DNA of 64,000 nt from Humitalea rosea (GCF_003253705.1 NZ_QKYU01000014.1:62001-126000), one strand, 5' to 3'. Shown: positions 45,769 to 56,180, counted from the stretch's first letter. The notes: generated from the sequence alone by a model not told the origin. Made by a program: numbers and translations.

Positions 45769-46902
45769 ATGTCGCTGCGCCGTCGATCCATCCTGACCGG
45801 AACTGCCGGAGCGCTCGCCGCCGCTGCGATCGCCCGCCCCTCCTTCGCCGCCGATTCTGTCATGGTCGGTGTCAGCGGGCCGCTGACCGGCCCCAATGCG
45901 CAATATGGCGCGCAGTGGAAGGACGCCTTCGAGCTGGCGCTGGAGGAGGTGAACCCCTCCGCCGCCCACAAGGTGCAATATCAGTTCGAGGACAGCCAAG
46001 CCGATCCGCGACAGACCGTCGCGATCGCCCAGAAGTTCGTGAATGACTCACGGATCATCATGGAACTCGGCGATTTCTCCTCGACCGCCTCGATGGCGGC
46101 CTCGCCGATCTATCAGCGCGCCAAGCTCGTGCAGTTCGGCTTCACCAATTCCCACCCGGATTTTACCAAGGGTGGCGACTACATGTGGAGCAATTCGATC
46201 AGCCAGGCGGAGGAACAGCCGAGCCTCGCCGATTACGCCATCACCGATCTTGGCCGCCGGCGCCTCGGCGTGATCCACCTCAACACCGATTGGGGCGTCA
46301 CCAGCAAGAACCTGTTCGTCTCCGCCGTACAGTCCAAGGGCGCCACGGTGACGCTGGCCGAGGGCTTCCTGCCGAATGAGCGCGACTTCCGCTCGACCCT
46401 GGTGCGCATCCGCGACAGCAACCCCGATGGCATCGTCATCATCGCCTATTACGCCGATGCCGCGACCATCATCCGCCAGATCCGCACGCTCGGGCTGACG
46501 CAGACGATCATTGCCGTCAGCTCGGTCTATTCGCCGAAGCTGATCGAGCTTGGGGGCGATGCGGTGAACGGGGTGCATACCCTGTCCAACTTCTTCCCCG
46601 GCGAGCCGCGGGCCGAGGTGCAGCGCTTCGTCACCGCCTTCCAGGCCAAATACGCCCGCGAGCCGGACAACTTCAACGCCACCGCCTATGACACGATGGT
46701 CCTCGTGTCCAAGCTGGTGAACACCTATGGCACGACCCGGGCGGCGATCCGCGAGGGCCTGCCCCAGGTCGAATCGCCGAGCGTGATCTACGGCACCATC
46801 AAGTTCGACCCGGCGACCCGCCGCGTCAGCGGCGCGCAGTACAAGAAGCTGGTCGTGAAGGACGGTGCCTTCGCGATGTTCCAGGGCGGCACGCCGGCCT
46901 GA
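45769..46902 (+). CDS. ABC transporter substrate-binding protein, branched-chain amino acid (LivJ/LivK) family
   Basis: 377 residues. Tat-like signal [20 protein letters not shown] followed by cleavage near ARPSFA. Type I periplasmic-binding fold with [17 protein letters not shown] at the mature start and a [15 protein letters not shown] ligand-loop. Binds amino acids, amides or aromatic acids in this family. First gene of a liv-type operon with permease and two ATPases downstream. The ligand may be the compound acted on by the adjacent enzymes. Confidence 0.92.
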   Translation: MSLRRRSILTGTAGALAAAAIARPSFAADSVMVGVSGPLTGPNAQYGAQWKDAFELALEEVNPSAAHKVQYQFEDSQADPRQTVAIAQKFVNDSRIIMELGDFSSTASMAASPIYQRAKLVQFGFTNSHPDFTKGGDYMWSNSISQAEEQPSLADYAITDLGRRRLGVIHLNTDWGVTSKNLFVSAVQSKGATVTLAEGFLPNERDFRSTLVRIRDSNPDGIVIIAYYADAATIIRQIRTLGLTQTIIAVSSVYSPKLIELGGDAVNGVHTLSNFFPGEPRAEVQRFVTAFQAKYAREPDNFNATAYDTMVLVSKLVNTYGTTRAAIREGLPQVESPSVIYGTIKFDPATRRVSGAQYKKLVVKDGAFAMFQGGTPA

Positions 46903-46933
46903 TGCGCGCCGCCATGATCGGGATGCGCTCCGC

Positions 46934-48769
46934 ATGAACATGCCGGGTCTCGGCGCTTGGTTCGACTACACCGTCAACGGCATCGTCATCGGCAACATCT
47001 ACGCGATGCTTGCCGTTGGCTTGGCGCTGATCTACGGCGTCGCCAACCTCGTGAACTTCGCACATGGCTCCGTCTACGTGGTCGGCGCCTATGTCGGCTG
47101 GGCGGCGATCACCTATCTCGGCACACCGTTGCCGGTGACGATCCTTTGCGTCGTCGTGGTCTGCGGGCTGGTGGGGGTGGGGATCGAGCGGCTGGGGCTG
47201 CGGCCGCTGCATGGCTCCTCCCGCATCGCGCCGCTGCTGGCCACCATCGGGATCGCGCTGGTGCTGGACCAGGTGGTACAGCTTATCTTCTCGCCCGATC
47301 CGCGCGCGGTGCCGATGCAGGTGCCGGAATGGCGCATCCCCATCGGCGGCGGGACCATCGGCCCGCTGGATTTGCTGATCGGCGGGATCGGGCTGGCGTC
47401 CGCGGCGGTGCTCTACGGCTTCCTGCGGTTCACCAAGCTCGGCTGGGCCGTGCGCGCGACGGCGCAGGATTCCGACGCCGCGCAGCAAATGGGCGTGGAC
47501 ATCAACAAGGTGAACATGGCGGTCTTCGCCATCGCCTCGGCGCTCAGCGGCATCAGCGGACTGCTGGTCGGCATGTATTACAACCAGATCAACCCGGCGA
47601 TGAGCTTCGAGGCGACGCTGAAAGGCATCGTCGCCCTCATCATCGGCGGGCTCGGCAACGTGCCGGGAGCGATCGGCGGCTCGCTGATCCTGGGGCTGAC
47701 GGAAAGCTACGGCATCGCGCTGTTCGGCACCTCCTATCGCAACCTCTTCGCCTTCGTGCTGCTGATCGCGATGTTGCTGTGGCGTCCGAACGGGCTGTTC
47801 TCGGGGCGCAGCTCGCTGCCGCCCGAGCCGATGACCGGCACCTTCATCGCCCGCTCCCGACCCTTCCGTATCCCGCCCTGGGCCGTGGCGGGGCTGATCG
47901 TGGCGGCGGCGCTGCTGCCGTTGCTGAACAACCCCTACGTGCTGCAGATCGGGGTGAACTCCCTGCTCTATGGCATGCTCGCCCTCAGCCTCACGCTTGT
48001 TGCCGGCACCGTCGGGCAGATCTCGCTCGGCCATGCCGCGTTGCTCGCGATCGGCGGCTATACCTCCGGGCTGCTGGCGATGGATGCGGGATGGCCAGTG
48101 GCGGTGACCATTCCCATCGCCGGGATCGTGACCGCCGGGCTCGGCACCTTGCTGGTCTTCCCCGCCTTCCGGCTGACCGGGCATTACGTCTCGATCGCGA
48201 CCCTCGGTATTGGTGAGATCGTGTCGCTGGTGATCCTGAACTGGAGCGGCCTGACCCATGGCGCCATCGGCCTCGGCGGCATCCCGCCGCTGGAGGTTTT
48301 TGGCTACGACCTCGGTTCGGTGGAGGGCACCTATTGGCTCTGCCTTGTGATCCTGGTGCTGCTGGCGCTGTTGCAGCTGCGGCTGCTCAGCTCGCACCTT
48401 GGCCGCAGTTGGCGGGCGATCCGCGATGACAGCGTCGCCGCCCGCTCCTATGGCGTCAGCGGCAATCGCTACAAGGCGCTGGCCTTCGGCTTCGGCGGCT
48501 TCGGCGCAGGGATCAGCGGCGCCATCACCGCCCATTCCTATTCCTACATCAACCACGAGACCTTCAACGCCACGCTCTCCGTGCTGGCGCTGACCATGGT
48601 CATCCTGGGGGGCTTGGGGAATGTGATGGGCGCGGTGCTGGGCGCGACCCTGCTGATCGCCCTGCCCGAAGCCTTCCGAGGGCTGGCCGAATACCGGATC
48701 CTGATCTACGGCCTCGTGCTGCTGCTGCTGATCCGGTTCCGCCCCCAGGGCCTGATGGGGACGGTCTGA
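46934..48769 (+). CDS. Fused LivH-LivM ABC transporter permease
   Basis: 611 residues, about twice a single permease. Residues 1-290 form a LivH-like half ([65 protein letters not shown]). Residues about 310-611 form a LivM-like half ([53 protein letters not shown]). The two are normally separate genes in this family, and fusions occur sporadically. Both contain the coupling loops for the two ATPases. The ATG at 46934 is 31 bp after the binding protein. It overlaps livG by one base. Confidence 0.93.
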   Translation: MNMPGLGAWFDYTVNGIVIGNIYAMLAVGLALIYGVANLVNFAHGSVYVVGAYVGWAAITYLGTPLPVTILCVVVVCGLVGVGIERLGLRPLHGSSRIAPLLATIGIALVLDQVVQLIFSPDPRAVPMQVPEWRIPIGGGTIGPLDLLIGGIGLASAAVLYGFLRFTKLGWAVRATAQDSDAAQQMGVDINKVNMAVFAIASALSGISGLLVGMYYNQINPAMSFEATLKGIVALIIGGLGNVPGAIGGSLILGLTESYGIALFGTSYRNLFAFVLLIAMLLWRPNGLFSGRSSLPPEPMTGTFIARSRPFRIPPWAVAGLIVAAALLPLLNNPYVLQIGVNSLLYGMLALSLTLVAGTVGQISLGHAALLAIGGYTSGLLAMDAGWPVAVTIPIAGIVTAGLGTLLVFPAFRLTGHYVSIATLGIGEIVSLVILNWSGLTHGAIGLGGIPPLEVFGYDLGSVEGTYWLCLVILVLLALLQLRLLSSHLGRSWRAIRDDSVAARSYGVSGNRYKALAFGFGGFGAGISGAITAHSYSYINHETFNATLSVLALTMVILGGLGNVMGAVLGATLLIALPEAFRGLAEYRILIYGLVLLLLIRFRPQGLMGTV

Positions 48770-49611
48770 TGGCCGCGATGCTGGAAGTGCGCGGCCTGGT
48801 GAAGCGCTTCGGCGGCGTCACGGCGGTGAATGACGCGTCGCTCGACCTGCGCGAGGGCGAGCTGCTGAGCATCATCGGCCCGAACGGCGCCGGGAAGACG
48901 ACGCTGTTCAACCTCATCAGCGGGCTGGAGCCACCGGATGCCGGCAGCGTCCGCTTCATGGATCAGGACGTCACCGGCACCGAGCCGGAACGCCTGGCCC
49001 GGCTCGGCATGGCGCGCACCTTTCAGCACGGGCGGGTCTTCGCCAACCTCAGCGTGCTCGATAATGTTCTGGTCGGTGCCCATACCCGGCTGCGCGCGGT
49101 GCGCCCGGCGATCCCACTGCTCGGCCCCTTGCTGGAACTCGGCCTGGCCGCCATCCGCCCCGCCGCCGTGCGCGCCGAGGAGGAGGCCCTGCGCGAGGAT
49201 GCCAAGCGCATCCTGACCCTGTTCGGCGACCGCCTGCTGCCGCGCATCGACAATCCGGCCTTCAGCCTCTCCTACGCCAACCGCCGCCGGGTGGAGATCG
49301 CCCGCGCCCTGGCGCTGCACCCGAAGCTGCTGCTGCTGGACGAACCCACCGCCGGCATGAACCAGACCGAGACGGTGGAGATGCAGGAGGTCGTCCACGA
49401 CCTCAAGCGCAGCGGCCTCACCATCCTGCTGATCGAGCACAAGCTGGAGATGGTGATGCGCCTATCGGACCGGGTGATCGTGATGGACAACGGCAGCCGC
49501 ATCGCCGAGGGCCTGCCGCAGGAGGTCCGTTCCGACCCCGCGGTGATCGAGGCCTATCTTGGCCACCGCGAAACCGGTGCCGCGGCACCCGCCCGGGAGG
49601 ATGTGTCCTGA
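48769..49611 (+). CDS. livG: ABC transporter ATP-binding protein, LivG type
   Basis: 280 residues. Walker A GPNGAGKTT, signature LSYANRRRVEIARAL (degenerate LSxx), Walker B LLLLDEPTAGMNQTE and switch His LIEHKLE are present. The C-terminal BCA_ABC_TP extension follows. Start overlaps the permease stop by one base (TGATG). Acts with the next ATPase to drive the fused permease. Confidence 0.93.
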   Translation: MAAMLEVRGLVKRFGGVTAVNDASLDLREGELLSIIGPNGAGKTTLFNLISGLEPPDAGSVRFMDQDVTGTEPERLARLGMARTFQHGRVFANLSVLDNVLVGAHTRLRAVRPAIPLLGPLLELGLAAIRPAAVRAEEEALREDAKRILTLFGDRLLPRIDNPAFSLSYANRRRVEIARALALHPKLLLLDEPTAGMNQTETVEMQEVVHDLKRSGLTILLIEHKLEMVMRLSDRVIVMDNGSRIAEGLPQEVRSDPAVIEAYLGHRETGAAAPAREDVS

Positions 49612-50348
49612 TGTCCGATCCGGGCGAGGCCCTGCTGCGGCTGGACAACATCAACTCCTTCTACGGCCCGGTGCAGGTGCATTTCGACCTGAGCCTGTCG
49701 GTGCAGGCGGGGCAGATCGTCTGCCTGCTCGGCGGCAATGCCAGCGGCAAATCCACGACGATGAAGACCATCCTCGGCTTGCAGCGTCCGCGCTCGGGCA
49801 CCGTCTTCTTCGAAGGGCAGCCGCTCACCGGCCTCACCACGCCCCAGATCATCCGCCGCGGCATCGGCTCGGTGCCCGAGGCGCGGCGGCTGTTCGGCCA
49901 GATGACGGTGCGGGAAAACCTGCTGATGGGGGCCTATACCCGCAGCGACAAGCCCGCGATCGCGCAGGATGAGGAGCGCGTCCTCACTTTGTTCCCGCGC
50001 CTGCGCGAACGGCTGAAGCAGCGCGCCGGCACCATGTCCGGCGGCGAGCAGCAGATGCTCGCCATGGCCCGCGCGCTGATGGGCCGGCCGAAGCTGATCT
50101 GCATGGATGAGCCGACCATGGGGCTCTCCCCGCTCTTCGTGGATCGGGTGCTGGAGCTGATCCAGGCGATCAACAAGGAGGGCGTCACCATCTTCATGGT
50201 CGAGCAGAACGCAAGCCTTGCCCTTGGCATCGCCCATTACGGCTATGTGCTGCAAACCGGGCACATCGCGCTGGAGGGCCCGGCCGACGAGCTTCTGCGC
50301 GATCCGCGCATCCGCGACGCCTATCTGGGCGGGGCGGCGGCAGCCTGA
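49611..50348 (+). CDS. livF: ABC transporter ATP-binding protein, LivF type
   Basis: 245 residues. Walker A GGNASGKST, Q-loop SVPEARRLFGQMTVRENLLMGAY, signature MSGGEQQMLAMARALM, Walker B LICMDEPTMGLSP and EQNASLALGIAHYGYVLQTG are typical. It shares one base with livG and ends the importer operon. Confidence 0.94.
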   Translation: MSDPGEALLRLDNINSFYGPVQVHFDLSLSVQAGQIVCLLGGNASGKSTTMKTILGLQRPRSGTVFFEGQPLTGLTTPQIIRRGIGSVPEARRLFGQMTVRENLLMGAYTRSDKPAIAQDEERVLTLFPRLRERLKQRAGTMSGGEQQMLAMARALMGRPKLICMDEPTMGLSPLFVDRVLELIQAINKEGVTIFMVEQNASLALGIAHYGYVLQTGHIALEGPADELLRDPRIRDAYLGGAAAA

Positions 50349-50420
50349 TCGAATGGGGCGGCTGGATGGCCAGCCGCCCGCCGATGTGCTGCCATTCCAG
50401 GCAGGAACGAGGGCCTAGGC

Positions 50421-51452
50421 ATGACCACACTGAAGCGGCTGGGTTTTTTCACGCGCCTGCTCGACGACGCGCCGCCCGCCGAACGCTATCGCCTGGCGAC
50501 GGCACAGATCGCCCATGCCGAGGCCTGCGGCTTCGATTCCGCCTGGGTCGCCCAGCATCATTTCCACGAGGATGAGGGCGGGCTGCCCGCCCCCTTCGTC
50601 TTCCTGTCGCAACTGGCCGCGCGCACCTCGCGTATCCGCCTCGGCACCGGGATCGTGACCCTGCCGCTGGAACTGCCGATCCGCGTGGCCGAGGACGCCG
50701 CGGTGCTCGACCTGCTGGCCGATGGCCGGCTTGAGGTCGGCATCGGCCCCGGCGGCAACCTCTCCGCCTTCCACGCCTTCGGCTTGGAGAGCGCGGAGCG
50801 CGGGGCGATCTTCTCCCGCAACGCCGCGCTGCTGCTGGATGCCTGGTCGGGGCGGCCGCTGCCCGGCGGCGACCGGCTCTACCCCACCAACCCGAGCCTC
50901 GTGGACCGCGTCTGGCAGGCGACCTTCACGGTCGATGGCGCGCGCCGCGCCGGGGCGGCCGGCGATGGGCTGATGCTGTCCCGCACCCAGCCGCGCACGG
51001 CGGAGGCGCCGAACGCCACCTTGGCCGATATCCAGAACCCGATGGTCGATGCCTATCTGGGCGCCCTGCCCGCTGGGCGGGAACCGCGCATCATGGCCTC
51101 GCGCTCCGTTTTCGTCACCGATGAGCGCAAGGAGGCGATGCGGCTGGCCGAGATCGGCCTTGGCCGGTTCCGCACGCGGCTCGAATCCGTGGGGCGCGAC
51201 ACACGCGGCGGCGCCACGCTGGCGGAAATGATCCACACCTTCGATGTCCATCTTGGCACGCCGGCCGAGGTGATCGCCTCGCTCCAGGCCGACAGCACCA
51301 TCGCGCGCGCCACGGATCTCGCGGTGCAGGTACATTCCATCGACCCGCCGCATCCCTTCATCTTGCGTTCGCTGGAACTGGTGGCCGAGGTTGTGGCGCC
51401 GGCGATGGGTTGGGTACGCGACGGGGTGCCGGGGATGCGCCACGTCGCCTGA
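50421..51452 (+). CDS. LLM-class FMN-dependent monooxygenase, KPN_01858-type
   Basis: 343 residues, luciferase-like TIM barrel. LGFFTRLLDDAPPAERYRLA at the start, GFDSAWVAQHHFHEDEGGLP, RTSRIRLGTGIVTLPLELP and GRLEVGIGPGGNLSAF fit the family. It is followed by the CMD and AhpD-like proteins at 51497 and 52102, a three-gene set found repeatedly as a unit (Avi_7169/Avi_7170 families). Their role is unknown; an oxygenase plus peroxidase-fold partners suggests oxidative breakdown of a reactive or sulfur/nitrogen compound. 73 bp follow the importer. Confidence 0.88.
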   Translation: MTTLKRLGFFTRLLDDAPPAERYRLATAQIAHAEACGFDSAWVAQHHFHEDEGGLPAPFVFLSQLAARTSRIRLGTGIVTLPLELPIRVAEDAAVLDLLADGRLEVGIGPGGNLSAFHAFGLESAERGAIFSRNAALLLDAWSGRPLPGGDRLYPTNPSLVDRVWQATFTVDGARRAGAAGDGLMLSRTQPRTAEAPNATLADIQNPMVDAYLGALPAGREPRIMASRSVFVTDERKEAMRLAEIGLGRFRTRLESVGRDTRGGATLAEMIHTFDVHLGTPAEVIASLQADSTIARATDLAVQVHSIDPPHPFILRSLELVAEVVAPAMGWVRDGVPGMRHVA

Positions 51453-51496
51453 GTTGTTTTCGCCGTGGGCAGCCCCGCGGCCAGGGAGAGACTGAG

Positions 51497-52093
51497 ATGC
51501 CGGAAACGGACACCATAGACATGCTGGTCGGGATCACGCCGGGCTCCGCCCTGGACGCGATCCGCGCCCGCCGCCCGGAGGCCCGCAAGCACGCCGAGGT
51601 CAGCTACCGCGTGCTGTTCGCGCCCGAGGCCCTGGCCGGCGTCTCCGCCCAGGAACGCTTTGCCCTGGGCAGCTTCGTCGTCGAACTGCACGGCGAGGTG
51701 CAGACCGGCGCCTTCTACCTCGCGGGGCTCGTCGCCAGCGGTGCCTCCGACGCACTCCTGGCCGCGGTCGCGGCGGCGGTCGGAGAAGCGACCACCACAG
51801 GCCCCTTCGGCAGCTACCCCGAGGGACCGCTGAGCGCCGAGAACACCGAAGGCATCATCTACAGCGTCAGCGCCGAACTGCGCGCGGCGCTCGGCCCGCG
51901 TCTCACCACGGCGTTCGAACATGCCCATATGCTGGTCTTCCACCCGCGTGACGCGGCGCCGGAGAGCTTGCAGGCGATGCTCGATGCCGGCTGGTCCACG
52001 ACCGATATCGTGACGCTCTCGCAGATTACCGCCTTCCTGTCCTTCCAGATCCGGGTGGTCAGCGGGCTCCGCACCCTCGCCGCCAGCGCCTGA
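51497..52093 (+). CDS. CMD domain protein, Avi_7170 family
   Basis: 198 residues from the ATG at 51497 (GGAGAG upstream). Carboxymuconolactone-decarboxylase-like helical fold. The segment IDMLVGITPGSALDAIRARR and a KHAEVSYRVLF follow-up are the family hallmark. No CxxC redox pair, unlike its partner at 52102. It probably forms a complex with that protein. The function is not known beyond the recurring three-gene context. Confidence 0.8.
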   Translation: MPETDTIDMLVGITPGSALDAIRARRPEARKHAEVSYRVLFAPEALAGVSAQERFALGSFVVELHGEVQTGAFYLAGLVASGASDALLAAVAAAVGEATTTGPFGSYPEGPLSAENTEGIIYSVSAELRAALGPRLTTAFEHAHMLVFHPRDAAPESLQAMLDAGWSTTDIVTLSQITAFLSFQIRVVSGLRTLAASA

Positions 52094-52101
52094 GGTTCGC
52101 C

Positions 52102-52704
52102 ATGCCCGAAACCACCCTCACCCCGCCCGCCCATACCGTCCCCACGGTCTTCACCCGGGCACAGCTCGACTGGCTGCCCTGGATCGAGCCGCTGGCGATC
52201 GAGGAGCTGACCGACCGGCACCGCACCGCGCTGATGGAGGTCGCGCGCATCAAGTCGCCCTATTTCCGACTGCTGGCGCGCGACCCGGATGCGCTGGAGG
52301 CGCGGACGCGGACCGACAAGGACATCTTCTACAACACCGATGCCGGGCTGCCGCGCGCCGAGCGCGAACTCGCCGCCGCCGCGACCTCGCGCCTGAACGG
52401 CTGCATCTACTGCGCCTCGGTCCATGCGCGGTTTTCCGCGACCTATTCGAAGCGGGTCGATGATGTCGAGAAGCTGCTGGCGGAAGGTGTGGGCGCCGAT
52501 CTCGGCGAGCGTTGGAATGCCGTCGTCGCGGCCTCGGTCGCGCTGACCAGCACGCCGATCGCCTTTGGGCCCGAGCATGTCGCGCGGCTGCGGGCCTCCG
52601 GCCTCGACGATCTGGCGATCTCCGACGTGATCCAGGGCGCGGCCTTCTTCAACTGGGCCAACCGGCTGATGCTGTCGCTGGGCGAGCCCGCGCTGGAGGG
52701 GTGA
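52102..52704 (+). CDS. Alkylhydroperoxidase-domain protein, Avi_7169 family
   Basis: 200 residues, AhpD-like fold. The CxxC redox motif is clear in NGCIYCASVHARF (near 101-104) with the downstream His of AhpD-type proteins. LDWLPWIEPLAIEELTDRHRTAL opens the domain. The CxxC supports a peroxidase or thiol-reductase role, perhaps protecting or reducing the flavin monooxygenase at 50421. It ends four bases before the convergent thioesterase stop. Confidence 0.85.
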   Translation: MPETTLTPPAHTVPTVFTRAQLDWLPWIEPLAIEELTDRHRTALMEVARIKSPYFRLLARDPDALEARTRTDKDIFYNTDAGLPRAERELAAAATSRLNGCIYCASVHARFSATYSKRVDDVEKLLAEGVGADLGERWNAVVAASVALTSTPIAFGPEHVARLRASGLDDLAISDVIQGAAFFNWANRLMLSLGEPALEG

Positions 52705-52708
52705 TCCG

Positions 52709-53146
52709 TCAGTCCTTGCCGAGGACGCAGATCAGCGTCTGCGAGGCGGTGGCGCAAAGGTGTTCCGCACCTTCGCGCACCGCGAACACCTGTACCTCGG
52801 AAATGGTCAGGGTCCGGCCGCTGCGCACCACCGTCCCGCGCGCGCGCAAAGCCTCGCCGCGGGAGGGCGCCAGGAAGTTGATCTTGTACTCGACCGTCAG
52901 CACCGTGCTGCCGGGCGGGAAGAGCGTGAAGCCGGCATAGCCGCCCGCGCTATCGGCAATGGCCCCCACAGCGCCGCCATGCACATGCCCGTGCTGCTGC
53001 GTCACCTCGGGGATGCAGGGCATCTCAACCTCGACGATCCCGGGCTCGACCCGGGTCATCCTGGCGCCGAGATGCGCCATCAGCGGTTGACGCGCGAAAC
53101 TGTCGCGCGTCTTGGCCTCATAACCCGGATCGCGCGGTGCGATCAT
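52709..53146 (-). CDS. PaaI-family hotdog thioesterase
   Basis: 145 residues from the ATG at 53146, which overlaps the TRAP permease stop by ATGA; the longer frame to 53395 is read-through. HGHVHGGAVGAIADSAGGYAG is the PaaI signature (catalytic Asp/Glu helix), with FTLFPPGSTVLTVEYKINFL and GRTLTISEVQVF. Hydrolyses acyl-CoA or aryl-CoA thioesters. Coupling to the transporter suggests it acts on the transported acid after CoA activation. Confidence 0.9.
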   Translation of the reverse strand: MIAPRDPGYEAKTRDSFARQPLMAHLGARMTRVEPGIVEVEMPCIPEVTQQHGHVHGGAVGAIADSAGGYAGFTLFPPGSTVLTVEYKINFLAPSRGEALRARGTVVRSGRTLTISEVQVFAVREGAEHLCATASQTLICVLGKD

Positions 53147-55137
53147 CCCAGCGCCTTCACCATCGGCTTGCGACCGTTCAGCAGGATCGCCCCCGCCAGC
53201 AGCGCGAAGCCGATCAGATGCGGCACCGGCAGGTAATCCTCGACCAGCGCCGGGAAGACCAACAACAGCCCGGCGATGGTGAAGGCGAGCCTCTCCCCGA
53301 CAGCCAGCGCCCGCAGCGCCATCCCCTGGCACGCGGCGGCCAGCGCCGCGAGCCCGACCGTGGCCAATACCGTCTGCCAGACCACATCCATCCAACCCAT
53401 GCCGGGCTTGAAGGACAGCAGCAGCGCCACGCCCTCAGGATCGGTCACGAAGACGAAGGGCAGCACGAAGGCCGGCAGCGTGTACTTCCACGCCATCAAG
53501 GTGGTGCGATACGGCCCCGCCCCGGTGATCGCCGCCGCCGCGAAGGGCGAGAGCGCCGTCGGCGGCGAAACCTCTGACAGCACGGCATAGTAGAAGACGA
53601 ACATATGCGCCGCGTAATCCGGCACGCCGAGCTTGATCAGCGCCGGCGCCGCGACGACGGCGCAGATGATGTAGCTCGCCGTCACCGGCACAGCGAGGCC
53701 GACGATCCACACGATCAGCGCCGTGAAGATCGCCGTCAGCAGCAGCGACCCGCCCGCCGCCTGGATCGCGATGTCGGAGAACTTCAGCCCCAGCCCCGTC
53801 AGCGTGATGCAGCCGACGATGATGCCCGCGGCGGCACAGGTGGCGGCGATGCCAACCGCCTGCACCGCGCCATCGGCCAGCGCCTTGATCAGCTTCATGG
53901 GCCACAGCGCGCCTTCCTTCGACAGGAAGGACAGCAGGACCGCGACCCCCATGGCGTAGAGCACCGCCATGGTCGAGGAATAGCCGACCGCCATGAAGGC
54001 GATGATCGCGATCAGCGAGGAGAAGTGGAACCAGCCGCTGCGCAGCAACTCCCGCACCGGGGTCACCGGCACGGTGATGTCCGGCACGCCGGACTGGTTC
54101 AGGCGGCGCTGATCCAGCTCCACCATGAAGAACAGGCTGGCGTAGTAGAGGCAGGTCGGGATCGCCGCCATTTTCAGGACGTCGAGGTAGCCGATCTTCA
54201 GATACTCGGCGATCAGGAAGGCTGCGGCCCCCAGCACCGGTGGCGAGATGATCGCCCCCAGACCGCCTGCCGCCAGCAGGCCGCCGGCATCATCCGGCCG
54301 ATAGCCCACGCGCTTCATCATCGGCCAGGCCACGGTGCCGATGGTGACAGTCGTCGCCACCCCCGACCCTGATGGCCCTCCGAGCAGGAAGGAGGACAGC
54401 ACCACGGTGCGCCCCGCGCTCGCCGCCTTGCCGCCCGTCGCGGCGAAGGAGAAGTCCACGAAGAACTTGCCCGCGCCCGAAGCGGACAGCAGCGAGCCAT
54501 AGATGGTGAACAGGATGATCAAGGTCGCCGAGACATCGACGGCGGTGCCGAAGATGCCCTCCAGCGTCGTTGCCAGATGCGGGATCAGCCGGTCGGCGCC
54601 GTAGCCCTGGTGCGTCCAGGGCGCGGGCAAATAATTGCCGAAGAAGGCGTAGAGCATGAACAGGCCAGCGACGAAGGGCATCACCGGCCCGGTGGTGCGC
54701 CGCGTTGCCTCCAGCACCAGTCCAACGAGCATCCAGCCGACCACGATATCCATGGGCTCGGGGAAGACGTAGCGGTCGAGCAGGTCGTCGCCGCCGTTGA
54801 TGAGGTACCAGATAACATAAAGGCTGGCGGCGATCAGCACCGCATCCCAGGCTATGAACCGGTCGCGGTAACGGGCCGCGACCGGGAACAGGAAGAAGCC
54901 GAGCACGAGGGCGAAGCCCACATGCACGAAACGCAAGGTGGTCGTGGGCACGATGTCCCACGCCGCCCAGAGATGGAACAGCGACATGGCAAGCGCCACC
55001 GCGGTGCCAAAGACACCCAGCCAGCCGCTGTAGCGGTTCTGGATTCCCTCTTCAGCCTCGATCAGGCGTTCGACCTGTGCGGCAGTTTCCCGATCGAGTT
55101 GCGCAGCCTCAGGCGGCAAGCCAGTCGAGTGGCTCAC
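53143..55137 (-). CDS. TRAP transporter fused permease subunit (TAXI type)
   Basis: 664 residues. The small 4-helix DctQ-like part (about 35-190) is fused to the large DctM-like part (about 200-640), as in TAXI-TRAP systems. Typical segments: ILFTIYGSLLSASGAGKFFVD, GGPSGSGVATTVTIGTVAWPMM, AAGGLGAIISPPVLGAAAFL and YYAVLSEVSPPTALSPFAAA. It imports carboxylates with Na+ or H+. The gene is coupled to the TAXI binding protein on one side and the thioesterase on the other. Confidence 0.95.
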   Translation of the reverse strand: MSHSTGLPPEAAQLDRETAAQVERLIEAEEGIQNRYSGWLGVFGTAVALAMSLFHLWAAWDIVPTTTLRFVHVGFALVLGFFLFPVAARYRDRFIAWDAVLIAASLYVIWYLINGGDDLLDRYVFPEPMDIVVGWMLVGLVLEATRRTTGPVMPFVAGLFMLYAFFGNYLPAPWTHQGYGADRLIPHLATTLEGIFGTAVDVSATLIILFTIYGSLLSASGAGKFFVDFSFAATGGKAASAGRTVVLSSFLLGGPSGSGVATTVTIGTVAWPMMKRVGYRPDDAGGLLAAGGLGAIISPPVLGAAAFLIAEYLKIGYLDVLKMAAIPTCLYYASLFFMVELDQRRLNQSGVPDITVPVTPVRELLRSGWFHFSSLIAIIAFMAVGYSSTMAVLYAMGVAVLLSFLSKEGALWPMKLIKALADGAVQAVGIAATCAAAGIIVGCITLTGLGLKFSDIAIQAAGGSLLLTAIFTALIVWIVGLAVPVTASYIICAVVAAPALIKLGVPDYAAHMFVFYYAVLSEVSPPTALSPFAAAAITGAGPYRTTLMAWKYTLPAFVLPFVFVTDPEGVALLLSFKPGMGWMDVVWQTVLATVGLAALAAACQGMALRALAVGERLAFTIAGLLLVFPALVEDYLPVPHLIGFALLAGAILLNGRKPMVKALG

Positions 55138-56111
55138 GCGAGGGTCGCACCCTGGGCGCGCCAGAACGCTTCAGCGGCCGGATGCCAGGGGACGCCGGCC
55201 GCGGCGGTCTTCTGGGAGTCCAGCTTGAAGTTGCGGCCTTCGGCATGCACCTGCGCAAGCTCGGCGCGGTACTGCCAGGCGACCTGCAGAATGGCGGTGA
55301 CCAGCTCGGCCGGCGCGTCCTCGCGCATGCCGAGGATGTTGGCGACCGACATTTGCTTGTTGTCGGTCGTCTGGCCGGGATAGGTGCCGGCCGGAATCAC
55401 CTCGGGGAAATACACCGGGCCATATTTCTCGATGATGCTCGGTACGTACTGATCATGGTCGACGAGTTGAATGGTGACACCGGGGCTGGCGGCGAGATCG
55501 GTGACGGCGCTGGTCGGCACGCCCGAGACGAAGAAATAGGCGTCGATCTTGCCGTCCTTGATCGCATTGGTGCTCTCGGCCGGCGACAGCCGCTCACGCG
55601 CGCGGAAGTCCTTGTCGCGGTCGAGGCCAGCGGCTTCGATCAGGCGGAACGCCATCAGCTCGGTCGCCGAGCCGGGCGCGCCGGTCGAAATGCGCTTGCC
55701 CTTCATGTCGGCGATGCTGTGGATGCCGGTCGAGGTCGTCGTCACCACCTGCATGCGGTTGGTGTAGAGCACCGCGATCGCACGCACCGGCACCTTGCGG
55801 CCACGATACGGGCCATTGCCGGCGAGGCCATCGACCGACGCATCGACCTGGCTGAAGATCAGCCCGACCCGGCCGGCACCCAGAAGCTGGTTGTTGGCGA
55901 CGGAGCCGCCGGTCACTTCGACCGTGGCACTCATGCCCGGGATATGGCGGGACAGCAGGTTCGCGAGCCCGCCACCCAGCGGGTAATAGACACCGCCCGT
56001 GGTGCCGGTCGCGATGGCAAGCTGCTGCGAGGTCTGCGCGCGGGCCAACCCCGGCAAGGCAAGGCCGGCGGCGGTGAAGGCAAGAGCTTGGCGACGTGTC
56101 GTCTTTATCAT
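55134..56111 (-). CDS. TAXI-family TRAP transporter solute-binding protein
   Basis: 325 residues. Signal peptide with KTTRRQALAFTAAGLALPGLARAQ (Tat-like RR and an AxA cleavage). Mature start QLAIATGTTGGVYYPLGGGLAN is the TAXI signature, and STGAPGSATELMAFRLIEAAG is also typical. Captures a dicarboxylate or glutamate-like ligand for the adjacent permease (ATGA overlap). Gene faces the pyruvyl-transferase-like pair across a 69-bp gap. Confidence 0.95.
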   Translation of the reverse strand: MIKTTRRQALAFTAAGLALPGLARAQTSQQLAIATGTTGGVYYPLGGGLANLLSRHIPGMSATVEVTGGSVANNQLLGAGRVGLIFSQVDASVDGLAGNGPYRGRKVPVRAIAVLYTNRMQVVTTTSTGIHSIADMKGKRISTGAPGSATELMAFRLIEAAGLDRDKDFRARERLSPAESTNAIKDGKIDAYFFVSGVPTSAVTDLAASPGVTIQLVDHDQYVPSIIEKYGPVYFPEVIPAGTYPGQTTDNKQMSVANILGMREDAPAELVTAILQVAWQYRAELAQVHAEGRNFKLDSQKTAAAGVPWHPAAEAFWRAQGATLA

Positions 56112-56180
56112 CTTATTTATTCCTCCCTGTTTGGACGTTACGGCCTTTTTGCCCCAGCTGGCGCACCAAGAACAATCCCG

